From Enoplosus armatus (Eukaryota; Chordata; Actinopteri; Centrarchiformes; Enoplosidae): a stretch of 64,000 nucleotides of DNA. The DNA is taken from contig NC_092184.1 in NCBI RefSeq assembly GCF_043641665.1, forward strand, positions 18,776,108 through 18,840,107, given 5' to 3'. The translations under genes were made by a program, and so were the position numbers. The notes under the pieces were generated by a model that saw nothing but the letters and a program-made list of their open reading frames with translations, had not been told where the DNA came from and did no database searches. Shown in pieces: positions 34,811-48,230 of the stretch. Position 1 is the first letter of the stretch, and each line of letters opens with the position of its first letter.

Positions 34811-36344
34811 TTTCAGATCCTGTCAAGTCTGTTTTGTATGGGTGCTAAGACTGTAATAATCACTACCTGTCCTAAGTCTTAACAGGCATATTTAAAGTTT
34901 CAAAAGTTTAATTTCATAGTCGTAAAAGTGACAGTAAAATGCATAAAACACCAGAGGTCTCATCATGTCTTTATGTAACTTCTCAGTCTGCATGTCTTCA
35001 CATTTCCACTGACTCTCTCTGCGTGTCTCTTATATTCGTTGTCTTGCGGTTTTGCATCTCAATCAACGTCTTGTTGTCGTGCTTCTCACGCGCACTTTGT
35101 AATGGCTGTATCTGATGGGGAATTAATGCTTTGTAAATTGGTTAATCAGCAGTTGCTGTATTTATATGCGGTCTAACAATCTATTAATTAGACTAATTGT
35201 CTCATACTCAAAACAAAGAGAGAGAGACATACAGTATACAATAAAACCACCTTGAGAATCTGAGTTCCAGTCTATTAAATATGTTTTAATAAAGAAAAAG
35301 TGTGTGTTTAACAATGCAAAAATGTTCTGAGTTCGTTTCAACTGTTGCAGAGTTAAATAAAATCAGTCACTTCTTCCTGTGGGCTGCAAAAGTCTTAATT
35401 ATTATGCCTCATGGCTCCATCTATAGGGAGGTTTTCTCCAGTGTACCAAGTGACCCGTGCGGCACAGGTATACTTCCAGAGCAGCGTGGGGATGGGTCAG
35501 GTGGACCCTAAATTAATTAATTTCCGCCCCTGTTTCTGCTTCTTTGGGAGGAATTGAACAGCAATGTAATCTAAGCATATGCTTCATTTTACCATTAACT
35601 GTAATTGGCTCCTAGTTTCATATTGAGCAGCTTGTGGTGACAAACATTCTTCCGCCGGGAGCAAAGTAGACAGATGCTCTCGTTCTCTCTTTCTCCCTCT
35701 ACATCTGCCGATCTCTTCCGTCTGCGATCCCTTTCTGTCCTTCTCTCCCTCTCTGTTTCTCTCTCTCTCTCTTAAGTATCAGCTAAGCTAATCATTCCTT
35801 AGAGCATGATGACAATAAATGGAGCAGATTATAGACTGTGCTCAATCCAGTGATGATAATCAAGTCTATGAGGCAAAGCATTTGTCAGACTGTGAGATTT
35901 GGATTTGAATTTTAACTCGACACAGAATTGACTGTTTTGTGTCAGATTGTGGATCTGATACAGTATGCCCTTTGCTGTGTGAAGAGTGCATTAATATTGA
36001 TTCTCTATTAATATTAATCGGAACAACTCAAATTTATGGCAGGCGGTGCATAGTTATTTGAGAAGCAGCATATCCATCTGAGTTACTATATTATTATAAA
36101 ACACTCTTGTTCTATAACGTTACTTGCTCAAAGTAAGTCAAAATCATGTTCATATGTAACAAAACTACAGCAGCAAATATGTTTTGTAGGAGACAAAATG
36201 GCACCCAGATTAAACCTTTTTTTAATGAACATAACGAGGAAATGTTTGTTTTTTGATCGTATCTGCAAAGACAATCCAATCTTCCCTACAATGTCCACTC
36301 TTGAGCATGCTTACCATTTTTATGGCAATGTTTTGGTAACTCAA
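34811..36344. other. Noncoding stretch
   Basis: No gene supported. A CT-rich tract lies at 35690-35775, and a TTAATTAA-containing repeat-free block at 35505-35660 has the look of conserved noncoding DNA. Confidence 0.4.
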
Positions 36345-36385
36345 AGTACTTGGTTAAGGTTAGGAAAAGATCGTGGTCTTGACCA
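36345..36385 (+). repeat. Family H repeat fragment, copy 1
   Basis: 'ttggttaaggttaggaaaag' followed by 'atcgtggtc' is a short teleost repeat motif that recurs at 59278-59325. Only about 40 bp are recognisable. Confidence 0.5.
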
Positions 36386-36452
36386 ACTAACTTGAAACAC
36401 TAGACAGAACAGATCGACTTCTGCGATATATAATCAAAATCTTTCCCTAAAC

Positions 36453-36800
36453 TTAAAGGAGCAGTTCAAAGTTTTGGGGAATGCACTCATTTGCTTTCTT
36501 GCTGAGAGTTAAATAAGAACATTGACACCACTCTCATGTCAGTGCATTTAATATGAAGCTAAATCCAGCAGCTGGCCAGCTTAGTTTAGCATGAAAACGT
36601 GTGGGTGTGCCAGACTTGCTGAAACATCTGTTTCCAGGCTTTATGCTAAGCTATGCTAACGGCTTCTGACTATAGCTTCATATTTACCGTGGAGACGTGA
36701 GAGTGGTATCAATCTTCTCATCTAACTCTCGGCATGAAAGCAATGATAAGGCTTCCCCTTGCCTTGTGTTTTAGTGTTTTAGCAGCATAAAAATAACTAC
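36453..36800. mobile_element. Family B fold-back element, copy 3
   Basis: It starts TTAAAGGAGCAGTTC, and the left block 'tttgctttcttgctgagag' through 'aatatgaagctaaatccag' reappears inverted on the right as 'atagcttcatatttaccgtg', 'agagtggtatcaatcttctc' and 'catgaaagcaat'. The loop is much shorter than in copy 1 and the terminal TTAA on the right is lost or diverged. Confidence 0.75.
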
Positions 36801-37109
36801 ACACAAACTTTGCCAGTGAACGTGATCCAGGCAGCAATCATGTTTTGTCCATCGTGAATTTGGCAAAGCAAATATGTTGTATATAAATGTATTTTATAGG
36901 AGTGTGTAGGAGAAACACTTCCATAAACATGTACTGTACATACTTGCACATACATGTATGAGCTAAATATAGTTTAAATGGTGACACTTTTCATTCTCCT
37001 TCTTTCTCACTTTTTTCACACAAATGCATTTATTTTTTCACAAACACGCCTCATTTGCATGCAGTCATGTTTTATTCTTCCATCTCCAGCTGTTAAGACT
37101 GTCATTGCC

Positions 37110-37111
<2 letters not shown>
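36801..37111. other. Noncoding stretch
   Basis: Nothing recognisable. Confidence 0.6.

Positions 37112-37143
<32 letters not shown>
37112..37143. repeat. (GT)n microsatellite
   Basis: About 16 uninterrupted GT units. Confidence 0.98.
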
Positions 37144-37145
<2 letters not shown>

Positions 37146-39639
37146 ACCTCTGAAGCTGAACAGTGACACAGAGAGTCTGGTTTGCAGATCAGACAATGAG
37201 CGTGATCACACTGTTTCAAGAAATAATAGAGCAAAAACCCAGCCCACCCCCTCGTGGAGCACAAACTCACTCAAGATCTCACTGACAGTTTTTGCTCCCC
37301 AGCTAAATGCTCACACAATTGATGAGTCAGCCATGATACAGAAATAGGGCATTTTTCACGTCTTCTTTTTTCCCCTCTCTCTCTCCGTCACACATCTCGG
37401 ATACATGCTCTGCACGTTGCAAGCGAGACACAAACTGAGCCGCTGTCATCACAATAGAGAACGGAGAGGCTTTATTAACCCTAATACACATTTCACTGTG
37501 TAGATGCATTTAATCATGCCAACCTTGTTTTTATAGCTTCATTGGTATTTGTAATCAGCCATCTACAATTCTCAGCTGTAAATAGAGCGTAATTTAGCTG
37601 GGATAACGTGCTATTCTGTTTTTGCAGATGGAGGCACTGATGGGGAGAAGAATAATGACTCTAGTCTGTACACGCTCATGCTAACTGGTGGGAGTTCCAC
37701 TTTACTTCAGTTCATTGAAGAAAGGATCCTTTCCCTGAGGAGGAAAGCTCAGAGAACATCTCAGAATATACCTCTGCAGGGAGTAGGCAATATGAATGAA
37801 ATGCAATATCGATATACACTGAAATGCCAGTATTTTTAATACATCTGCAGTAGCTGAAAGTAAAAAAAAATCTTTATTACATTGACGCAAAAAACATCAA
37901 TGAGCATAGAAAAGTCCTGCTCATTGATTTGCATCATTGCCCACAATGGTCTAATACACCTGGAGATGTTAAAGGGAAAGACAGTTTACATATCCTCACG
38001 TCACCCAACTCTACCTCTGCTAATAGAATATTGAGATAGAAATGGAGAGAAAAGTCATTAAGCTGCTGAAGATCAGCCAGGATTCATCAAAACAATTAAG
38101 AAACTGTGAAAATATGGACTGTTGCTGTGCTGCAAATGCTAGCTGTGAAATCTGACTCTCTTTCTCCCGACATCATGTTTCTGGCAATGTCCTCATGTTT
38201 TATTTTGTCTTTTTTTGCTTTCTAATTCCTTTGTTGTTCTTCTTTCTATATCACACATTGATTCTAATGAAATTATCAAAGGGGAAAAAATACACGCGCA
38301 TTACTTCAGCCATCAATCATCAAGGCCAGATAAGACTAATTGCATTACAGGGTCAGAAGCACGAGTGGCATCATTTTGATTTTCCATTAGGGTCACCTTT
38401 CCCACATCACCTACGTTATATTGACAGTGGCATCAAATAACAGAACAAAGAGCAAGAGGATCCCAAGGGGGAGACGCTTAAATACGTCAAATTTCTAATG
38501 TGCCTGTTTGAAAATGCATGAATTATACATTTCCTATAAAATATAGATGGAGATTTACATTTAACTGCTACAGCTTTTAGACAAAAGGAGCATAAATGAT
38601 GCAGCACTGTAATTAGCAGATGTTACTACTCTTCAGATGTCCGTTGTCCTTTCTGTCTCTTTCTCCCTATACGCTCACATTGCACTTTTTTCCTTTCATC
38701 TTACAACCTGTCATCTGTGCCATCCCTAATTATAGCAGTGAATTACACAGTATTTCCAGAGACCAAATGGATTTGATCTGCATTGACCTCGCATTTTTTT
38801 TTTGTTGCATCAAAAGACGTGAGGGGAAAATCCGTTATCTGCAGTTCTCCTGCATTTTCTTTTTGCCTCAGAGATTCCTCTGTGTCTCGTGCATTTAAAC
38901 GTATAAACGTGATCTCCCTCACAGCGCTGTGAACAGACACTTGCACATACATACATAATGCAGCCAGGGTACAAATAGAGCCATAGCTATTTTCTATATT
39001 CTCTCGCAGTCAGGCGTAATGCAGGCTGACATGATTTAATGCTATTTGCATGCATCAGAGGGGATCACGTGAGTCTGGAACATCAATACAGATGCAATAA
39101 GCCAACAACTAGACAGAGAAGCTTCCTTTGTAACAGCTTATATACAGAATATATAAAACATCTCTCTGTGCAGAACCATCACAGATGTGTGCCACAGTGG
39201 TCAGTATCCAGGGGAGACTTCAGTATCAGTAATATCAGTACTTCAGTACTCGCAGCAGGAGACAGAGGCCTATTGATTTGTGGGTAATGCTAATGTATGG
39301 CTTTGACTGGATCGCCTCTGGTTTAACTCACACACACACACATTGATGTAGGCGAACACATACACTATACAGCAACTGAGTCATTTATAGAACCTATATC
39401 GCTCAGGTTACAGTGTTGCTGCCATGTTTCCTTTCTGTCTCATGAAACCAGATACAAGATTGTCTGCACATGATGCCACAACAGAGGAGACCAGCGACAA
39501 TGCCAACATCCACATCGGCCTCACTAAGTGTTTCAGCAGTCTGTTTATGGCTGCAAAAATCCTGACTGACATATAAACAAGCCTTGTTTATATACTGAGG
39601 ATTATTTCTGTTTTCGCTTAAGCTATTGGTTCTTTTTTC
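37144..39639. other. Noncoding stretch with a candidate conserved block
   Basis: No gene supported. At 38240-38470 a repeat-free block contains ATCAAAGG (38275-38282, a TCF/LEF-type site), ATCAATCA (38312-38319, a PBX/HOX-type site) and several ATTA cores. An exon-like segment after 'tttttgcag' at 37628 is discussed among the rejected items. Confidence 0.35.
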
Positions 39640-39885
39640 AAATTGATGATTAATCATTTACATATAGAAAATGTTAGAAATGTCTCATAAAAGCCCATCA
39701 CAAGTTCACAGAGCCCAGATTGCTTGCTAGGCTTTGTCCAAAATCTAATCTTTAAAATGATATGAAACTAAAGCTAAAGCACTTTTGCTTGACATATGAC
39801 GATTAATAGACGATCCAAATTGTTGGACATTCATTCAACTCATTGATTCAATTATTCATTGTTTCAGCACTAAACACGTTTAGGT
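39640..39885 (+). repeat. Family C repeat, copy 8
   Basis: 'gatgattaatcatttacata', 'gaaaatgttagaaatgtctc', 'gcccatcacaagttcacaga', 'ggctttgtccaaaatc' and 'tttgcttgacatat' follow family C order, closing with ATTGATTCAATTATTCATTG. Diverged but collinear. Confidence 0.7.
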
Positions 39886-42800
39886 TCATGTGAACGTCAG
39901 ATTTTATTCCACTGTAGCCTGAAAATCTGCCAAACAAACCAACGGCTAAAGCATTTTAATGGTCTATCGTCTACATTTATTGACCAGTGGCTTGTAATCC
40001 CATTGTGAGCTTGTTGTTGACCAGTGTTCGTTGAAACCGTCTTTTGACGAACTGAGTTGTCCTGCATTTCAAACGTTGGCCACTATTCTGTCACAACTTT
40101 AGCTCCAGATGGAGAAGAAGGAGGAAGATAAGGTAGATTTTTTCGTCTGGGTTTCAACAGCTTTTGTTTACAGATATGAAGCTCAGTGTAAGTTCAACCA
40201 AGTGTACTAGGCTATTGTAATCAACGAGCTCTACTCTTTCATCCTCTATGTCTGCTTAATAATTTGAGGCGCACCTCTTTAATTGTACTGTTCACAAATC
40301 ACATCTCTGCCCTCTATTACTCAATGAATGATCAAAGACTGACTGACTAAGAAATTCAACAAGAAACACAGCGAAAGTGGCTGCAGGAGGATATAGATAT
40401 ATATTGTCAGCCTGGTGATGACTTGACCATCTACCCTGCCTGTCTTTCCACGAGAAGTTTGACAAGAGTATAATAAGATTAGTGAGGCAACTGACGAGAA
40501 GTCAGAAGGCCCAGCCTTTCACATTCATTTGATGAATGTATAATAAGGCCGAGGGGAGAGCTGAAGCTACAGCTCATCATGTACTCAGGTTTTGGGGGCC
40601 TCGTAACATTTATATGGCCTCTGTTGAAAACATCAATCTGTGTTACACCGTACGTTCAAGATGAGTACCCATAAAAAGACTTAACCATGTGTGTGATGCA
40701 GAGGAACTTGATCAGATTTGATTAATTGAAATGTTAATCTGCAATAAGTAGTTCATGTTCGTGTAATGACGCAAAAGATGACATCAAATTAGATAAGTTC
40801 CAAAAAGAAAGACTCTCTAACCTTGTTGTTGGTGATGACGCTTCAATAAATCCTGATCAGAGTCATTAAGTTACTCCATCATCTGTCGCATCACGTTGAC
40901 TGAACAATTAAACTGCCATCTGATTAAAGCTTAAGCAATCTCTGCTCATTACTCAGAAAAGGTACTCCATTAAGTGCACTGCCATTATATTCCTCCCACT
41001 GAAAAGGATTTCAGCTCATGTGGTATAAAGGCTCGGCGTGAAAGGACTTCACTCAGAACTGTTTACTGGTATTGATTTTACAAAGTGACATGAAATGTAC
41101 CATTTGGTCGTCACATTTATTCAAAGTGCCATTTGCACTAGTTGAGAACCTTTCCCTCCAAAATATGTTAATACAATCACAAATACTCAAACTGGACAAA
41201 TTGAAACCTGATTATAATCCTATAAAGCAAGTGAAGGGATCATCAGAGTTGCTAGTTGTGCAAGAATGTCACAAAAACATTGTCATCACTGGAGCCTCGC
41301 TGCTAGAATGGCTGAAAACTAGCTAGCGAGGTAAGAGTAATACTTGAACCCTCTTAAATATTTTGTCAATCCTCATAGAGAACATCAAAGAGACTCTCTT
41401 TAAGAGGAGAACAGGAAATAAACTCCGTGGGCTCTATTTTTGTGAACCTGTGAAAATATTATTGAGCAAAAGCACGCTGAGCAGGCGGGCGGCGGACCTC
41501 TGAACACTGAAGAAAGATTGAGTTCCCCTCTGTGCTGTGCCGCTTCCCTCTCTCTGCCTGCTGTTTGTTGTGACTGTGTGTTGGTCATGCCATGTCTGTC
41601 TTGTCCAAGTGTTTACACTGGCATATGATCTGTGTTCAGTGATACTGTCAGTGTGTCCCTCTCTGTTTCCTGACACCCATGTAAGAAGCTGTGGCTAATG
41701 GGTTTTGACAGGGCAGAAAATTGATCAAGTGGCAGATCAAAAGCTCAGAGCTGGAAGGCTGTTAAGTGACATTATTGGGTGATAGCGAGTGTGCTACATC
41801 AATTTAGAGCTCTAGTATCAAGACTAAGGCGCAGTGTGGTGCACACTATCAAAAGCGCATTACTGGAGTCAAGTCCAAAACATAATTAGGTACCAGAAGG
41901 CTTGTGTAGTGAGTAGTTAAGAATCCTACCAGCTTCCAGAGGCGCAGCTGAACAAATGCTTGACCTCCATATAGAGAGAGTGTGGGGATGACAAAGTAAA
42001 TCAAAATATTGTTTCAATTTATTTAGAGTGAAACATGCAAGGACTGTGGTCTTGTGAATAATGCATGCTTGGTTCAAGATGTGGCAGTTGACTGATATTT
42101 TCATCCGTGAGAGACCAGGCTTCAAACATGACCGATCAATTTACCTCTCAGTGTGCTCCACAGATTCGGATGATATCCCTTCAGGGAGGAGATGGTCACC
42201 TGGTTTGAGGCCCCTCTGATGCCCTGATGTGGACCTTTACTCTTGTTTGCTTGATTAAACTTGTTTTTTTGGTCTCTCTTGAATAGTCACCCTCTTAATA
42301 ATCAGCTGCTGCACTTTCCCACCCCCTTTGGTCTTATACAATTTGTTTTGTTGTTGTTTTAAATTAAGAGTACATTTGTTTTCATACCAGAAGCCTTATT
42401 TTTTTGAAGGAAGCTTGATATTTTAATGTTTCTACCTTGGAGATGTAATAAATACGCTGTATTAATGTATTTCCCTCAGGCCATCTGCTATTCATAAACT
42501 GCTCTCTAAAGCTGGTCGCAGTCGCTTCAAGTCAGTACATTTATTCTAATTGTGTGGAATTATGTGTTTGGCTCGCCTCAGCAACAAACCATTGTAGCCT
42601 GCATTGGGTAACTGAGGTATTAAAGCCAGGATTTGTGCAGTATGTCCTGAGGATTATGGGTAAAATCCCCACAGTGTTGTTCAAATGTGAAGAAGTGCTA
42701 AATGGGATGAAAAGTAAAATGTGCTCAGAGTTGATGAGCCATGAAAATCTATCGTAACGTCATACCCCTTTTAAGCAGGATATCATCGGGTACGATGTTT

Positions 42801-42983
42801 CTCTTGAGAAGCTACAGTTGTATCATCAAACTCCACAAAATGAGCTCACGATTATGTTTTTATGCTCGCTGTCGTGTGTATGTTGGCCTGCCTTGCTGGT
42901 TTGATAGACATTGATCTGACGTTACAGACGACAGTTTACTGGATCAACTTGAGTCTCAGGGCTTTCCAACAAGATATCAAGTC
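39886..42983. other. Noncoding stretch with candidate conserved blocks
   Basis: No gene supported. The segment 40720-40990 is free of simple repeats and recognised families, and is dense in ATTA/TAAT cores. It is one of the strongest-looking conserved noncoding candidates. A 30-bp scrap near 41296 resembles the far end of family A. Confidence 0.35.
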
Positions 42984-43000
42984 TGTGTGTGTGTGTGTGT
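42984..43000. repeat. Short (TG)n tract
   Basis: Eight TG units followed by seven T. Confidence 0.9.
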
Positions 43001-43209
43001 TTTTTTGACTTTTTAAGTACATAAAATTAACTTGCAAATCTATGGATTTAAAGTGTTTATCATTGTGACTTTGTGTGTGGGTGTGTGTGTGAGGTTGTCC
43101 CTTGTGTGTCTAGTACTTTGTATGTAATAAGGGCTGTCCCATTTCTGAAGCCTTAATTCCACTCTCTTCCTCCCCAGTGTTTTTTTTCTCTTTGCTTCCT
43201 GCAGCACAA

Positions 43210-43224
43210 GCACACACACACACA

Positions 43225-43266
<42 letters not shown>
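43210..43266. repeat. (CA)n microsatellite, interrupted
   Basis: About 28 CA units with one GA interruption; a shorter TG-rich stretch precedes it at 43070-43092 in the opposite sense. Confidence 0.98.
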
Positions 43267-43269
<3 letters not shown>

Positions 43270-45824
43270 CTACACACTAAAGTTTGGGAAGTGTTTACCC
43301 TTTTATTATTTAATGTTCCCCTAATTTGTAGTCCTTTTTAATAATTTCCAGGGGGATGTAGTAAATTGGAGCCTGGTTTTATTTCTTTCTCGTGTAGAGT
43401 AACATAAGGCTGCGTAATTCTGGACGAAAAAAGTTGTTGTTTTGTGCAAAGCTATGCCTTTTCACAGTTCCTCACGTGGCATTTTGTCAATTGTTGATGC
43501 CGCTTTGGGCATGAATTAGCTGCGCTCGCTTTGAATCGTCAGATCTCCCTGCGAATGCAAATGTGGCAGAATCGTCATGTACAAATGAGACTGCTGAGAG
43601 GTATGAATCAAGATCACAACTTTAATGCAATTAATCCTGTAGCCCTGCAGCAACATGTTACACGGAGGAACAGACCGTGAAGTTGATACTCCTCCAGCAG
43701 AGACCATCAGGCTGTCAGCTGCCTCTCTTAACCTGCTATTAATTAAGTGGTCAGACCAGCATCTCAGTAGTACAACCAAAGAGAGTTTAGTTTTACTTGC
43801 TTGGTTACAACCAGTGGCCAACGTTAGCTCATGTTTGCTAACCTAAGCTACATGTTGGTGTGTCACAAACATTACTGAGTCAGTTAGCTGATTTAAGGAG
43901 TCTTTTTTACTTGTGTTGCATTTTTGCTATGTTCAACTTTTCAATTACTTCCTCACAAAACAAGAAGTAAACAGAGTCGCTCACTAGATGACACATACGT
44001 CGTTTGCTTTTGGACTCATTCCAGTCTCTCCTGTCAGTTTGCCTTTTGCCAATTGCCTTTTTCACAGGAGACATTTCGACGTGTCACAGGAGGAAAAGCA
44101 CAAGTATAAATAATAAAATTAATTCAATTTAGCTGCTTCAGGTTCAGGTTCCTGGTATTGTGCATGTCACACTGTCACGGCTTACTGGGACACTTCAATA
44201 GAACAGAGACTGTTAATTTCTGTCTTAAAAAGTTAGGCCTACCTACAACCCTGGCTAAAATTAGGTAGACAAATAGCCATTGGCCTTAAAATCCCATTGA
44301 TTAGATGTTGATGGTGAGCCAGTCCTGGGCTTCCTGCCATCGGGTGAGTGTTGTTTTTTTAGCCATAGCTGATCTGCTGCATTCACGCTTGGAAGATTCA
44401 TTTTTCAGGACTTCGAAGTTGGCAGCTGAACAGCACTGTATTCACATGCTGCTGTCAGGGTACACAAACCCATAACACACAAGTTAAATAAACATATCAT
44501 AGATTACATGTTAAGCATTGGTAGATATTTGCATGTTACTGAGTTCCCTAAACTTTGGCTTGAATATTATTTGACTGGGTTAGTAAACTGTTCCCTTCCA
44601 GCCTTCATTCCAATATGTAGCTTTATATTTTACATGCATGTTTGTGGCATGATGGCAACAATATGTATTTATGTGAGCATGGTGATGTATGTGTAGTTTC
44701 CATCTGTATTTGTGTGTGTCACAGCACATATATGCAGATGTATAAATATATGTGTGCGTGTACATGGCTAGTGCCCTGAGAGAGAGTCTAATGTGATACC
44801 TGGTTGAGTCAACGAAGCAGGGCGTCGCCACAGAAACCGGACAAACAGTGCGATGGAGCAATTAAGATGGGCCTTGACAAACCTTAACGAGGTCTTGGCG
44901 GAGCCCCCCCTGCTGCAGAGCTCGTTAAACCTCTCATGTGTGGGCAAGCAGTCCGCTAATGAGCCAAATCTACAGTATGTAATCAATTAATCTCTTTGAC
45001 GAGGGTTCAAAAAGAAGGGAGACGAGGCTTTTGAAAGAGTTGGAAATGGGAAAAGAGAGTGAGGACTTTTCATGTGACGTTCAGTTGGACTCTTGTTTAT
45101 TTTTCCCTCTGGCCGCCGTACAGAACTCAGAAACATGTTGGCTCAGTGGTTGCACTCAATGAGGACAGTCTCATTTTATGTAATGTATCTGTTGTAACAT
45201 ATCATTATAGCATCATGTCAAATAATAATAAATGAAAACAAATCAACAGTAGTTTTACACGTTTGATCCCATTTGTTTAGCAGTTGCTTCATCTTCCACT
45301 TTATTTCGCAAACACAGAAACAACAGTTGACCTCGGTGCAGACCACTGTTTCAAGTTTTTCCTTTTCATCTCCAGAATGAAAGTACACAGACCAGACATT
45401 ATCTGTGCATTGACTTCTGTCTTAAAAAGAGCTGTGATACTCAGATTGGACCAAGTTAAATCACCGTCTCTGTCCAATCATCTTTATTCTCTCCTTTGCT
45501 CCCCTACTCAGTCTCTTTCCCTTCTCCTTTCCTCAACAGTCTTTTAAGTGATATTAAACATTAGCACGGATTAGTTTAAGCTGTTAGTATGCAGTGAGCT
45601 GCTTTTGCGTCGTGCAAGTAATGGACGCCGTCTGTCGTTTCCCATCTCTTTTTGTCTCTCTCACCTATTATCACTCATTATCAAAACACATTCCCGCAGG
45701 ACACTTCTCCTTTTCATCACTCAGCCAATTTAATGCGTCGTGATTTTTATGCCAAGTGGTCGTCATATTCACTCCATTTGAGCTCGAGAGACTGTTGAGT
45801 AACCAGAGTATACCTTTACTCAAG
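43267..45824. other. Noncoding stretch with candidate conserved blocks
   Basis: No gene supported. At 43490-43770 a repeat-free block carries a perfect octamer ATGCAAAT (43555-43562, POU-factor site) and ATTAATTAAG (43738-43747). A second repeat-free, GC-balanced block lies at 44780-45010. Both could be enhancers, on appearance only. Confidence 0.35.
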
Positions 45825-45980
45825 GATTGAAATACTGTACTTTTTACTTGTCTAACAGTTATCTGATGGCTTTGGTTGGCTCAAGATTTTAGACTCAAAA
45901 CATATTTTATTTCCACAAAATGTGACTAAATGTTATAGAATTAAATCATCCAGTGGCATATAAAGTAGTTTATATATAAA
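45825..45980 (+). repeat. Family K teleost repeat
   Basis: 'aatactgtactttttacttg', 'cagttatctgatggctttgg', 'aagattttagactcaaaaca' and 'tggcatataaagtagttta' follow a repeat I recall from many percomorphs ('tactttttactccactacatttatctgacagctttagtta...tatataaagtagtta'). Only one copy is seen here. Confidence 0.65.
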
Positions 45981-47604
45981 AAAAGTGACAGTAGTTATCA
46001 TAGCCTATGAGCTTTGCTTATAGATTCAGTTATAGTATACATCTTGGTCGAGTCTATCAACTTCACTGACACCGTAGATGTGCCAGTGATGGGATTCATG
46101 TTTTTTCGCATGCTGTTAAGAAATGAAGAGCAACACCTCTTCCTCTTATCTTCTCATTGATTATGCATTGCACTGTATTCAACACTGTATTCATGTTTTA
46201 AGTTAAAAGCCTAAACTGTACAGTGGGGAGGGCTTTTAATCAGTGTAAGAGAGGATGCAACGCTTAGCAAGGGATAAATGTGCTGTGATACAAAATATAA
46301 GAGGGTGAGGAAAGGGTGAAACAGAAGGAGAGAGTGAGAGAGTCAAAGGGGATTAAATGGATGAGAGCACACGCAATGCTGGGCTGCTAGTGCTGGCATC
46401 CGGCTCCATGCTTATCCCAAAGGGTCCTGACCGCTTCACTAATGGACAAAGAGACAATTGATCTCTACAGCATTACCGGAACACATGGCATCAGGCTGCC
46501 AGGCACACTCACTTAGAGATCTACAGATATTTACATACATTCTCTACATACTCTATTTATTCATGTATCCAGCCCTACACATCTGTCAAGAGAAAAAAAC
46601 TAAAAGAAAACGCACTGTGCTGTCAGGGTATGTACTCTGGAATTGAACACACACATGCGAGGAATCAGTTAAGGTATCAAACACTTCCTGGTTGCTGGCA
46701 GGCTTCATTTGGACGATGTATGTACATAATTCAAGGTGTCTGAAAATAGCCCTGATGTAAATAATGCAGAGGGGCCATTAAAGAAGGCTAAAACAAACAC
46801 ATGGAGGGAGGAAGGGAGAGAGATGGTGACGGGTGTTGATGAATGAATGAAAATGAGAGGAAATGTTAGTGTGAGTGGTTCGTCTATACAGTACATCTGG
46901 ACCAGTGTAGAAAAGGATTAAAAACTGCTGCGAATGAAAAGGTGTTGATCTTAAATGACTTGTTATGGACTTTGTAGCACATTTGTAAGAGCAACTTTAC
47001 AATTCAAACTAAATACAACACAAGACACAAGGTCACAGAAATAACAACAGTTCCCTGACTCATCATTGAGATCATTTCAGTCATGCTTGAAAACACTGAT
47101 GACCCCCGGCAGGCGTGGATGCTCAGACCTGCTGAGGCTCATTTTAGCAGCTGCTGTTCACTGAGCTCAGGAAGAGCTGGGAAAAGGGCAAACTAGTGTA
47201 CTAATGTGCCCCATCTCCCTCCTTCAGGGATCAGTGGTTGTATCCAAAAAATTCATGTTCCCTTTCAGTCGAGACGCTGGTACCACGCTGAGCTGCTGCC
47301 ATTTGTTGCGGTGCATAATATCAGTGCAAATTTGATAATGATGTATGTGTCATGTGTGGGGTTTGTGCTCACTGTCCAGTTGTTGACGTCTGTCACTAAA
47401 AAAATGCTTTATTTGATGACTTGATGATTTGACTGTGTTAATAAAAACACTAAATTACATTTTGTTTGACAAGGTTTGAGCTCCATGCACGTGCAAACAC
47501 AAAAATATGTGTTTGCTTAGATGTAAATCTGACTGCTATGACCCCACGTTGGCCTAGGGGAGAGGAGGAGTGACATGAAACTAGATGAACTAGATATGAG
47601 GAGT
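45981..47604. other. Noncoding stretch
   Basis: No gene supported. Confidence 0.6.
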
Positions 47605-48230
47605 TATTTTGTCCTGTATTTTATTTATTTACCTTTATCGCCAGATATAGAAGCTGGAATGCAACATCAGAGAGAGCCCTGGCCAAAATAACAAACAAAC
47701 TAGCTCTGAGTAGAAATAAAATCAATACTATATAAACTTCCCAAAAAGAAAAGGTACAACTCTAAACTTAACTCCTTATCAACACAAAAGGAAGTAGGAG
47801 AAAATGTAATGTAACAAATAGCAGCGATCCTCTATACGGGGCTTTTTGGCAAGGAGTTAAAGGTAGTTGTTAAGATTTAACAAACTTAAAATAATGAATT
47901 GACGAACTAAAAATCGAACAGCAAAAGCACCTTTCTGACAGTAACCTGACAACAACATACAAAGGAGCTATAGACTAATAGACACAAAACAGGCAGCATA
48001 AGTGGCCAAGATGCCTGGAAAAGCCGCTCCTCAGCATTTACTACATGCTCCCAGATGGACCGTGATTGGCTGCAGGATCCCAGATTCACAAGCCAATAGC
48101 ACTAGAGAGGAGGAGGAGGAACTAGAGCTGAGGCCCACAGAGCCCTGAGGAGCATCACAGCACATTTTAACACATAAGTTACACGTTCATCTTTGGGGGA
48201 ATGTAACAAAATCTGTTACAACTCTCATTG
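47605..48230 (-). repeat. Probable interspersed repeat with a LINE-type tail
   Basis: The left part ('tattttatttatttaccttt' then 'gagagccctggccaaaataa') resembles, in reverse, the tail shared by several fish LINEs and SINEs ('tttatttaacctttatttaaccagg...gagacctggccaaga'). The sequence to about 48230 has a repeat-like look, but I cannot match it to a named family. No open frame of note. Confidence 0.35.

Noticed and set aside
37628..37690. Exon-like segment after 'gttttTgcag', open as DGGTDGEKNNDSSLYTLML, with a GTGGGA donor
   Set aside because: The donor is poor, the protein is unrecognised and the frame also runs through the presumed intron. Kept only as something to test with RNA-seq.
41290..41330. 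Scrap resembling the terminal 'gctgctagcatggctgaaaa' of family A
   Set aside because: Only about 30 bp; too short to call a copy.
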